From contig JAEWAX010000048.1 in assembly GCA_023391425.1 (NCBI GenBank), forward strand, positions 1 to 30,540: a stretch of DNA of 30,540 bases, read 5' to 3'. The notes beneath the pieces were generated by a model that did no database searches, was not told the origin of the DNA, and worked only from the letters and a program-made list of their open reading frames with translations. This stretch comes from Bacillota bacterium. GTDB lineage: Bacteria; Bacillota; Clostridia; Acetivibrionales; DSM-1351. The first letter of the stretch is position 1. Each line of letters opens with the position of its first letter. Positions 16,501-23,916 of this stretch are shown piece after piece. The position numbers and the translations under genes were made by a program.

Positions 16501-18795
16501 ATGGAAAGTACTGTTTTTAAAATTTTCGGAATGACCTGTACTCTATGTTCAATCTTAATTGAATCAAGGCTGGAAGAGCTTGATGGAGTTAACAGCATAG
16601 CTGTTAGCTATGCTTCTGAGAAAGCAGTAGTGAAATTTGATAGTGAAAAGATTAATCTGGAGTCAATTAAGAGAGCTATTGAACAGCTAGGCTTTTCAGT
16701 AACAGAAACAAGCACTAAAAATGTTGGTACTAAAAGAAATGATACTGAATTACATAAATTGAAGAGACTGCTAATTATTTCATCAGCATTAACCTTTCCA
16801 ATGCTTTTGGCAATGATTTTGGGTGGACTTGGCTTTTGCCATGATTACTTCTTCCCTGGCACAGAGAGGTCAGCTTTAGCGTATACCCTTGATTATTTAA
16901 GATTTAAAGCAAGATTACTTCATGATTGGCGCCTACAATTAGCATTAACTACTCCAGTTCAATTTATTATAGGCTTTAAGTTTTATAAGAGTGCTTTTTA
17001 CTCTCTACGTTGGCACAAAATTACTATGGATTTGCTTGTAGTGATTGGGTCATCTGCTGCTTACTTTTACAGTTTATACACATCAATCTATGATAGTAAA
17101 TTGATAGTGTCTGGAATGAAAAACATATACTTTGAGGCATCAGCTGTAATTATTACCTTTGTACTTTTGGGTAGGTATTTAGAAGCTATTACAAAAAGAA
17201 AAACCTCTTCTGCCATTCATAGTCTTCTTGCATTAACTCCACATTTTGCCACTGTAATACGGGATTCTAAGGAGGTTCAAATTCCTATTGATCAAGTAGC
17301 TGTTGGTGATATTGTAATAGTACATCCTGGAGAAAAAATTCCCGTTGACGGAATTATACTTGAAGGCTACTCAGCAGTAGATGAATCAATGCTAACTGGC
17401 GAAAGCCTTCCTATTGATAAAAAAGAAAATGACAGCGTAACTGGTGCTTCAATAAATAAATACGGTAGCTTTAAATTCAGAGCTACAAAGGTGGGTAATG
17501 AAACCTTTTTGGCGCAAATAATAAAAGTAACCGAAGAAGCACAGAGTAGTAAAGCTCATATACAAAAAATAGCTGATAAGGTGTGTACCTACTTCATTCC
17601 AGCTGTTATGGCAATTGCTGTTATAACTTTTCTTGTTTGGTTTTTAGTTATCTTTAACCATAATTTCTTCATTATTGACAAACCAATAATATATGCTGTG
17701 GCTGTTATTGTTGTATCCTGCCCTTGTGCACTAGGTCTTGCAACACCAACAGCAATTATGGTCGGCTTGGGTAAAGGTGTTAAAAATGGTATCTTGATAA
17801 AGAATGGAGAGGATTTAGAGCGAACATACAAAATCAATACTATTGTATTTGACAAGACCGGTACATTAACAACTGGCAAACTTAAATTGTCAGACTGTAT
17901 ATTGCTTAGCGACAGAAAACAAAACTTTAGCAAAGATTTTGTACTCAATTTAGCTGCAAATGCAGAAAGAAAGTCTGAACATCCATTAGGGCAAGCAATT
18001 TATAACTCAGTTTCCACCTCGCCAGGTTTTATAGAAATAGTGACAGATACCTTTACTACAATTCCTGGCAAAGGCATCAGTTCAATAGTAGATGGAAAAT
18101 TAATTTTAATTGGCTCAGCAGCTTTTTTAAAGGAAAATGGAATAGAAGTAAATTTACAAGATGAAATAACTGCTCCCCTTCATAATGAAGGAAAGATAGT
18201 TGTTCTTATGTCCATTGATAACGAAGTTTATGCTATTTTGGCATTGACTGATGTAATAAGGGAAAACTCTATAGATGTAGTACGTGAGCTGAGCAATTTA
18301 GGAATAGATGTTATCATGTTAACTGGTGATAACTATAAGACAGCCAATTGTGTGGCTAACAAGCTTGGTATTAAAAACGTAATTGCAGAGGTATTGCCAG
18401 AGAGTAAGTCACAGATAATTACTTCTCTCAAAAAGGCTGGAAATGTTGTAGCCATGGTTGGCGATGGAATTAACGATGCTCCAGCCCTTGCTACCTCTGA
18501 TGTCGGCTTCTCAATACATTCAGGAACTGACGTAGCTATCGAAACTGCTAATATAGTTCTAATAAATAATAACTTAATGTCTATTCCTTATACTATTAAG
18601 CTTTCTAAAATGACTATACATAAGATTAAACAAAACCTATTTTGGGCATTAATTTATAATGCGATTGGAATTCCATTTGCAGCGACAGGACATTTAAGCC
18701 CTATCCTCGCTTCAGCAGCAATGGCACTAAGCTCAGTATCAGTTGTAATGAATTCTCTGCTTTTGGTACGACGTGAAAAGAAACCTTTAGCTTGA
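16501..18795 (+). CDS. copA: Copper-exporting P1B-type ATPase
   Basis: Pumps Cu(I) out of the cytoplasm using ATP. The 764-aa protein has one N-terminal heavy-metal-associated domain (GMTCTLC; ligands C13 and C16), eight predicted membrane helices, the actuator motif TGE (MLTGESLP), the ion-binding CPC at 407-409, phosphorylation site D451 in DKTGTLT, the SEHPLG motif of the nucleotide domain and the hinge GDGIND at 654-659. The last helices carry YN and MALSSVSVVMNS, the Cu(I)-selective P1B-1 signature. The ATG has AGGTGG upstream. It is preceded by a terminated leader and converges with two likely copper-related genes on the opposite strand. No CsoR or CopZ gene is in the window. Confidence 0.95.
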   Translation: MESTVFKIFGMTCTLCSILIESRLEELDGVNSIAVSYASEKAVVKFDSEKINLESIKRAIEQLGFSVTETSTKNVGTKRNDTELHKLKRLLIISSALTFPMLLAMILGGLGFCHDYFFPGTERSALAYTLDYLRFKARLLHDWRLQLALTTPVQFIIGFKFYKSAFYSLRWHKITMDLLVVIGSSAAYFYSLYTSIYDSKLIVSGMKNIYFEASAVIITFVLLGRYLEAITKRKTSSAIHSLLALTPHFATVIRDSKEVQIPIDQVAVGDIVIVHPGEKIPVDGIILEGYSAVDESMLTGESLPIDKKENDSVTGASINKYGSFKFRATKVGNETFLAQIIKVTEEAQSSKAHIQKIADKVCTYFIPAVMAIAVITFLVWFLVIFNHNFFIIDKPIIYAVAVIVVSCPCALGLATPTAIMVGLGKGVKNGILIKNGEDLERTYKINTIVFDKTGTLTTGKLKLSDCILLSDRKQNFSKDFVLNLAANAERKSEHPLGQAIYNSVSTSPGFIEIVTDTFTTIPGKGISSIVDGKLILIGSAAFLKENGIEVNLQDEITAPLHNEGKIVVLMSIDNEVYAILALTDVIRENSIDVVRELSNLGIDVIMLTGDNYKTANCVANKLGIKNVIAEVLPESKSQIITSLKKAGNVVAMVGDGINDAPALATSDVGFSIHSGTDVAIETANIVLINNNLMSIPYTIKLSKMTIHKIKQNLFWALIYNAIGIPFAATGHLSPILASAAMALSSVSVVMNSLLLVRREKKPLA

Positions 18796-18818
18796 TATTA
18801 TATATCAGTCTAAAGGTT
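18782..18818 (+). terminator. Hairpin overlapping the copA stop codon
   Basis: AACCTTTAG (18782-18790) pairs exactly with CTAAAGGTT (18810-18818), with TGATAT/ATATCA inside. It lies between converging genes and could act on either strand, although neither side has a long T-run. Confidence 0.55.
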
Positions 18819-18861
18819 CCCTAATTTATTAAAATCTTAAAAGCTTTTAAAATGCGTATTA

Positions 18862-19599
18862 CTATTTAACAGTAATCGATGTTACTTTAATAATATTTTC
18901 TTCTAAGGTACCTATAACAACTATTTCAGGCACCTTCTTCTCTGTTGTATTCGCTACGATATTTTCTTTAGCTAGCTTATGCCCGTTTGCATCAAATTTG
19001 TAATATTTATACTTTCCATTAGCCTGCTTTAATGATATTCCATAGCCACTTTCCTCACAGTGAGGACATTTCAAGCACTTTGAACCCATTGTAGAAGGAT
19101 CGTCTAAATTTGGGCTACAGTCAGAGTCACCTAACCAACCAGAAAAAGTCTGCTCATTGGTGGTCGCTTGCTCCTTCTTAACTATTGAAATTACTTTCAA
19201 TATATTATTTTTGATAGTTCCATTAACAGTAATATCAGTCCCATCTATCAATTTAGCCTTGGTTACCAGACTTTCAGCTAATTTTTGTCCTTTGCTATCA
19301 AATTCCACATACTTTTTTGTACCATCTTTTTGTGAAATTTCAATACCATACTTATCGCTTTTTGTTTTTAATAATCCGTTATAGATATATCCAGCCACTT
19401 TTGGTTTAGTAGTTTTATTATTATTTTTTGTATCAGTGTTTGTTTTAGTGTTGGTGTTGGTGTTTGTGTTGGTGTTGGTGTTGGTGTTTGTTTTAGTGTT
19501 GGTTTTATGTGCTGCATTTACTGTAGGTATAAAGGAAACATTTGAAATTACTAATGCGAAAACTAATAAAGCTAATATAAATTTACTCTTGTTTTGCAT
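18862..19599 (-). CDS. Secreted Thr-Asn-repeat protein with CxxCxxC motif
   Basis: A 245-aa exported protein of unknown function. A signal peptide (about residues 1-29, ending VNA) is followed by a Lys/Thr/Asn linker (31-65). Two related modules come next, about 70-142 and 154-245. Each contains a GIxLxxxxGxxKYxxFDxxGxKLA stretch and ends in a G-(T/E)-x-x-x-N-I-(I/L)-KV-x-SI strand, so the protein arose by internal duplication. Only the second module has cysteines: C161, and CLKCPHC with C175, C178 and C181, followed by ESGYGI. That arrangement resembles small exported cysteine modules with a GWLxDxxC opening and could bind metal or be redox-active. SD GGAGG is 8 nt before the ATG. The copper genes next door suggest a copper role, but this is inference. 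Confidence 0.8.
   Translation of the reverse strand: MQNKSKFILALLVFALVISNVSFIPTVNAAHKTNTKTNTNTNTNTNTNTNTKTNTDTKNNNKTTKPKVAGYIYNGLLKTKSDKYGIEISQKDGTKKYVEFDSKGQKLAESLVTKAKLIDGTDITVNGTIKNNILKVISIVKKEQATTNEQTFSGWLGDSDCSPNLDDPSTMGSKCLKCPHCEESGYGISLKQANGKYKYYKFDANGHKLAKENIVANTTEKKVPEIVVIGTLEENIIKVTSITVK
19426..19506. repeat. Coding hexanucleotide microsatellite (Thr-Asn linker)
   Basis: About 80 bp of (GGTGTT)-type repeats on the plus strand encode alternating Thr and Asn/Lys on the minus strand (residues about 32-58). The 6-nt period keeps the frame, so copy-number change would only lengthen or shorten the linker between signal peptide and folded modules. Confidence 0.85.
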
Positions 19600-19679
19600 A
19601 AAAAAATCCTCCTTGTTTTTTGGTTTTGTAAGTAACTAAACTTCTCCAGTTAAGATTTATTAATCTTAGTTGATAAAGT

Positions 19680-20717
19680 TTAATCTACAACTTTTATTTT
19701 GCTTTTTATCATTCCCATCCAGCAGGTATAAACGATCTCACCCGACTCAGACGGAGTGAATTCAATGAAATTATTACCCACATATAGCTTCTTTTCGATT
19801 TTGAGTTTTGGTATAACTATTGCATTATTACAATCATTGAGATTCTCTTCACTTGCTTTTAAATTCCATTTCACTCGAATACCTTTTTTTACAACAATAG
19901 CTGGGTACTCATCAGATTTTAATTCAGAGTTTATTACTTGAATGCTTTGAATTGCTTGTGAAACTGTTTGTTTGGACTTCTGATACCCATATATGTCAAA
20001 GCCAGGTATACTTACATCAACGCCCGCTAAGGCCAGCCCCCTACCCAACATTGCAACCCCGAGTACAAGAACGATTACTGCACTTAACCTTGTAACTAAC
20101 CGTGTGTATTTTTTGTTAATTGTTGAATTAATCAACCCAATAGCAAAAAGTACTGGAACTGTCCCTAGAGAAAATACAAATGCAGACACAGCACCAATAA
20201 AAATGCTTTTTGTACCAAGGGCATACAATTGTACCATCTGCAATGGACCACATGGCATAAGTCCACTCAAAAGTCCTATAATAAAGGCATTATTATATCT
20301 ACCTCCAAATATTCTTTTGGCAAAAACAGCTGGCATTTTAATATTCAAATGTCTTAATATTGGGAAAATGTTTAAGTATTTTATGGCTAATAGAACCATA
20401 AATATTCCCCCAAGGATTGGGACTACTCCCTTCCATGTACCTGTAAAATTCACAGCATGGCCAAGACTTCCGGCTATTGCGCCTATAGCTGTATAAGAAA
20501 TAATACGCCCAAAATTGTAGGTTACAGAAGATGAAACCCCTTTATTTCTAATACTATTGGATATTACGATTCCACCACACATGCCCATGCAATGGAAGGA
20601 GGTTAGCAGTCCAAATATAAACATTAGACTTAGACTAACTTTATCTCCAAGGTTAGGTAGATATTCAAGTGTAACCAAATTTTTAACCATTACAAATAAG
20701 TGTGATAAATGGTTCAA
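19680..20717 (-). CDS. DsbD_2/TauE-like membrane protein with C-terminal cupredoxin-like domain
   Basis: A 345-aa membrane protein. About six helices (29-245) contain HCMGMCGG (42-49) and LMPCGPLQ, the paired cysteine signatures of the cytochrome-biogenesis/heavy-metal transport family (DsbD_2), often annotated sulfite exporter TauE/SafE or UreH-like. The external C-terminal part (about 255-345) looks like a short cupredoxin: NDCNNAIVIPKL, then IEFTPSESGEIVYTCWMGM, where C and M/H-type ligands usually bind copper. A role in copper transfer or assembly is therefore more likely than sulfite export. Start: TTG at 20715-20717 with GGAGG 7 nt upstream. It is 15 bp downstream of the ABC ATPase gene, so it may belong to that operon. 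Confidence 0.8.
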   Translation of the reverse strand: MNHLSHLFVMVKNLVTLEYLPNLGDKVSLSLMFIFGLLTSFHCMGMCGGIVISNSIRNKGVSSSVTYNFGRIISYTAIGAIAGSLGHAVNFTGTWKGVVPILGGIFMVLLAIKYLNIFPILRHLNIKMPAVFAKRIFGGRYNNAFIIGLLSGLMPCGPLQMVQLYALGTKSIFIGAVSAFVFSLGTVPVLFAIGLINSTINKKYTRLVTRLSAVIVLVLGVAMLGRGLALAGVDVSIPGFDIYGYQKSKQTVSQAIQSIQVINSELKSDEYPAIVVKKGIRVKWNLKASEENLNDCNNAIVIPKLKIEKKLYVGNNFIEFTPSESGEIVYTCWMGMIKSKIKVVD

Positions 20718-20732
20718 TGCTATGCCTCCTAC

Positions 20733-21533
20733 CTACAAATAATATTCAAGTTGTACTTTTCTGCTTACTAAATGCAGCCTCTCCAGTATATCTGATCGTA
20801 AAGCTATAAACTCTTCACTGTTTCTTACCCTTGGCCTTTTCAGCTTAACGTCAATAATGCTCTCTATTTTTCCAGGTCTGGGTGTCATAATTACTATCCT
20901 GTCACTAAGATATACAGCTTCATCCACGTCATGGGTTACAAGAACTGTGGTAGTTCCTCTCTCGTTCCAAAGTTCCAATAGTTTATCCTGCAAATCAAAG
21001 CGTGTAAATGAATCCAAAGCACCAAGCGGTTCATCAAGCAAAAGCACTTTAGGATCATTTATGAGTGCTCTTGCAAGTGATGCTCTCTGTGCCATACCTC
21101 CTGATAATTGATGAGGATAGGATTTTTCAAAGCCCTTGAGACCTGAGAGTTCAATAAAATGGGCAACATCCTTCTTCTTTTCTTTATATATTTTTCTGGC
21201 TTTAAGTCCTGCTGCTATATTGTTTTGAATATTCTCCCAAGGGAACAGGTTTGCGTGTTGAAAAACATAGCCCTTCTCATAGTGAGTACCTGATATTTTT
21301 TCTCCATCCAAACATATGTAACCTGATTGGGCTTGATCTAAACCAGCTATAAGCCTTAAAAGAGTTGTTTTTCCGCACCCAGAAGGACCAATCAGCGACA
21401 AGAACTCGCCGCGTTTTATATCAATATTAATATCCTGTAACGCTTCAATTTCACTACCCTTGGCATCGGTATAAGTTCTATTTATGCCATTAATAGAAAT
21501 AGAACCTGTTTTCTTTATATTTTCAGATGTCAT
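20733..21533 (-). CDS. NitT/TauT-type ABC transporter ATP-binding protein
   Basis: The 266-aa ATPase energises the importer encoded upstream. Walker A is GPSGCGKT, Q-loop VFQHANLFPW, signature LSGGMAQR, Walker B KVLLLDEPLGALD, H-loop VLVTHDVDEA. The FPW Q-loop and PLGALD run are typical of the SsuB/TauB/NrtD group. It overlaps the permease gene by 4 nt (ATGA), so the two are translationally coupled. Substrate is set by the binding protein and is uncertain: sulfonate, taurine or another small anion are the family precedents. Confidence 0.93.
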   Translation of the reverse strand: MTSENIKKTGSISINGINRTYTDAKGSEIEALQDINIDIKRGEFLSLIGPSGCGKTTLLRLIAGLDQAQSGYICLDGEKISGTHYEKGYVFQHANLFPWENIQNNIAAGLKARKIYKEKKKDVAHFIELSGLKGFEKSYPHQLSGGMAQRASLARALINDPKVLLLDEPLGALDSFTRFDLQDKLLELWNERGTTTVLVTHDVDEAVYLSDRIVIMTPRPGKIESIIDVKLKRPRVRNSEEFIALRSDILERLHLVSRKVQLEYYL

Positions 21534-22570
21534 TTCAACAACCCCTTTTGCCAGATTAATACTCTATCTCTAATTTTAAAGATTACAGCCATTACAATGG
21601 AGAACACTATCGCCATCACAATTATCGAAGCATAAACCTTTGCATAATTCGACCAGCTTTTTGCCCAATTGATATACCACCCTAAACCTGCTTTTGCACC
21701 AATTATCTCCGAAACCACCAAGGTTGCAAATGAAATGCCTGTCGCTGTATAAATACCTGTGAAGATTGAAGGCATAGCCCCTGGTATAGCAATTTTAAAT
21801 ATTAAGAATTTTTCATTTGCCCCTAGAGTTCTAGCAGCCTCGAAGTATGATTTCTGGATATTTGCAATGCCACCACTAGCCATGTATGCAACTGGAAACC
21901 ATACACAGAGTACTATCAAAAATATTTGAGCGTAAAAGCTGGAAGGAAAAATGAACATTGATATGGGAATCCACGCAGTAGCGGGTATTACTCCCATAAC
22001 TTTTATTATTGGAAACAGCCAGTAGTTCCACTCTCTATACCATCCTATTAGTACACCTGAAACCAATCCAATGACAGTTCCAATTGTAAAGCCTATAATT
22101 AGTAGTCTCATAGAAAATAGAATACTTATCAGTAGTGTATAGGCATCTTCTACCATCACCTGTAATATCTGACCTAAGCTTGGGAAAAAAGGTAATGGTA
22201 GAAAATTTGATTTAGTAGTCAAGCTATCCCACAAAATCAATATCAATCCAACCGCGAAGTAAAATTGAGCTTGATGATTATTAATAGCTTTTATTTTATT
22301 ACTGAATAACGAAAGTGTGCTACGCACAAGGAAAAAAACTATTACTATAATAAGAAATATTCGGTATGGTTGTAAATCAACCAATTGTTTTGTTGGAATA
22401 TAAATACTAACGATTAAGGCCGCTACAAATGCTAAAATCTGAAGCATCGGCCAAGCCTTGGAATCCTTTTTCCAGTTTATATCATCTATTATAATGTTTA
22501 TTTTGCTAACATCCATCTTACTATGTTTAGAATATGTAGCTGACAGTTTTATACTACTTTCTTCATTCAT
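21530..22570 (-). CDS. NitT/TauT-type ABC transporter permease
   Basis: The 346-aa membrane subunit of the same importer. The EAA coupling loop reads EAARTLGANEKFLIFKIAIP and a six-helix core is visible from about residue 95 onward. It is roughly 90 residues longer than typical SsuC/TauC because an N-terminal extension adds a charged cytoplasmic stretch and about two extra helices. Start: ATG at 22568-22570 with GGAGG 5 nt upstream, preferred over an in-frame TTG four codons earlier. The SD lies only about 8 nt from a palindromic repeat, which may limit its translation. Confidence 0.92.
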   Translation of the reverse strand: MNEESSIKLSATYSKHSKMDVSKINIIIDDINWKKDSKAWPMLQILAFVAALIVSIYIPTKQLVDLQPYRIFLIIVIVFFLVRSTLSLFSNKIKAINNHQAQFYFAVGLILILWDSLTTKSNFLPLPFFPSLGQILQVMVEDAYTLLISILFSMRLLIIGFTIGTVIGLVSGVLIGWYREWNYWLFPIIKVMGVIPATAWIPISMFIFPSSFYAQIFLIVLCVWFPVAYMASGGIANIQKSYFEAARTLGANEKFLIFKIAIPGAMPSIFTGIYTATGISFATLVVSEIIGAKAGLGWYINWAKSWSNYAKVYASIIVMAIVFSIVMAVIFKIRDRVLIWQKGLLK

Positions 22571-22588
22571 ATTAACCTCCAATCTTTT

Positions 22589-22717
22589 TTATCCGATGTC
22601 TACCGCCGCTAATACCCCACTTCAATAAGTGTGGAATAAGCGGCGCTACGACCCTGGATTGCGATTTCTAAGACCCAGTGGGAGAGCAAAGCCTCCCCCT
22701 GAATCTAAGAAATCTGC
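22589..22717 (-). repeat. Two-hairpin dispersed repeat, full copy
   Basis: On the plus strand: the 25-nt core, hairpin I with CGCCGCT (22604-22610) / AGCGGCG (22639-22645) and a paired inner stem, a linker CTACGACCCTGGAT, then hairpin II with GATTTC (22663-22668) / GAAATC (22709-22714) enclosing a GC-rich CAG-GGGAG / CTCCC-CTG stem. It is followed directly by a second copy. It lies between the binding-protein and permease genes, so it is transcribed within the operon. Much of it is GC-rich against AT-rich surroundings. Not a known element to me. Confidence 0.85.
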
Positions 22718-22813
22718 TTATCCGATGTCTACCGCCGCTAATACTCCCTCTTCAGTAGGTGGGAGATAAGCGGCGCTACGACCCTGGATAACGATTTCTA
22801 AGATTCAGAAATC
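22718..22813 (-). repeat. Two-hairpin dispersed repeat, shortened copy
   Basis: Same order as the adjacent full copy: 25-nt core, hairpin I (22733-22739 with 22769-22775), the same linker, and a minimal hairpin II (22793-22798 with 22808-22813) that has lost the GC-rich inner stem. The inner helix of hairpin I differs in sequence from the other copy but still pairs (CTCCC/GGGAG in place of CCCCAC/GTGTGG), which suggests selection for structure. It begins 2 nt after the binding-protein stop codon. Confidence 0.85.
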
Positions 22814-22815
22814 TA

Positions 22816-23877
22816 TTATTTAGCTTTTCCTAGTATGTCATAGTATACTTGGTCACTAAAGGTTTTAGGGTCTGTGCCTTTTTTAAGGAACCCTGTTTTA
22901 TTAAATTGTTCTACAAAATATAAGGTATCATCATAAGCATGATCAGTTGTATATTCATAGTCATATGTTTTTATAAGTTCTGTAAGCAGATTGAGATCCT
23001 CAGTAGCAACATATTTCTTTTCTATTTCAAGCTTTGCAGTTTCTTCCGGATTGGCTTTTATCCATGCAGTTGCTTTTTGGTATGCCTTCGCTATAGCAGC
23101 AACTCTTGCTGGGTCTTTGTCAATTTGCTTTTTTGAAGCATATAGGAAGCAGCAGCTTTTTCCAGCAAACAGTGGGTCACTTGATATGTCAGAAAGCGCA
23201 GTAAAGCCGTCATTTTTCTGAGCTAAAGTTCCAAATGGATCCCATGCTGCAAAAGCATCTATTTCACCTTTTTTTACAGCCTGGACCAGCTGATCAAGTG
23301 GGTATGGAATAAATGTAACACCTGTCTGGGGGTCAATTCCTGCATTTGCAAGTACTATTGTTGCAACTGACATCGGCGTTCCACCTATTTCATCTACTCC
23401 AATTTTTTTACCAGCTAAATCTTTTGCTGTTTTAATTGGCGAATTTGGAGGAACTACAAGTCTGATGCAGCCTTTATGTAATCCACCAATTATCTTTAAA
23501 TCCATACCCTGTTGAATAGATGGGAAATATTGAAAGTCGCCATTTGTTACAGTGAATTCTCCCGTAACCAAACCCGTCTTAAGCTCATCAAGTGTACCAC
23601 TTACAAGCTCTACATCTAGTCCTTCCTCAGCAAAAAAGCCTTTTTCAAAAGCTACATAAGATGGAGCTCCACATGCACCGCCACCGAGTGCCTGAATCTT
23701 TAGCTTTCCAAACTTAAATTTGTCTGTGCTGGTAGAAGCTGCCGCACCTGTTTTAGATGTTGTTATAGCATTACCAGCTTCACTATCCTTTCCTCCACAG
23801 GCTGTTAGCCCCAGCGTAACAGTTGACAAAATAGTAAAAGTCAATGCTATAGTTATTAATCTTTTGGAATTTATCAT
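22816..23877 (-). CDS. NitT/TauT-type substrate-binding lipoprotein, cysteine-rich
   Basis: A 353-aa surface lipoprotein that captures the ligand for the downstream permease and ATPase. The signal peptide ends in LTAC (lipidated C27), followed by a Ser/Thr/Ala linker. The binding fold is the SsuA/TauA/NMT1-like type: APSYVAFEKGFFAEEGLDVE, then DLAGKKIGVDEIGGTP, then AFAAWDPFG. Four further cysteines, C69 (GGGACG), C137 (HKGCIRL) and C242-C243 (GKSCCF), fall in segments that line the cleft in this family. That is unusual for an exported protein and hints at metal, thiol or cofactor binding. It lies 39 bp after metY on the same strand. Confidence 0.9.
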   Translation of the reverse strand: MINSKRLITIALTFTILSTVTLGLTACGGKDSEAGNAITTSKTGAAASTSTDKFKFGKLKIQALGGGACGAPSYVAFEKGFFAEEGLDVELVSGTLDELKTGLVTGEFTVTNGDFQYFPSIQQGMDLKIIGGLHKGCIRLVVPPNSPIKTAKDLAGKKIGVDEIGGTPMSVATIVLANAGIDPQTGVTFIPYPLDQLVQAVKKGEIDAFAAWDPFGTLAQKNDGFTALSDISSDPLFAGKSCCFLYASKKQIDKDPARVAAIAKAYQKATAWIKANPEETAKLEIEKKYVATEDLNLLTELIKTYDYEYTTDHAYDDTLYFVEQFNKTGFLKKGTDPKTFSDQVYYDILGKAK

Positions 23878-23916
23878 TTTAGATCATTCCTTCCTACATT
23901 TATTTTTTTCTATAAA

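Noticed and set aside
19655..19675. Terminator between the DsbD_2-like gene and the Thr-Asn protein gene
   Set aside because: A TAAGATT/AATCTTA stem is present but short, AT-only and without a T-run on the transcribed side.
19680..20717. Sulfite exporter TauE
   Set aside because: The HCMGMCGG and PCGP motifs and copper-type tail fit the DsbD_2/heavy-metal family better, despite the sulfur genes upstream.
22589..22813. Insertion sequence remnant
   Set aside because: No transposase fragment, no target-site duplication seen; the hairpin architecture is better described as a dispersed palindromic repeat.
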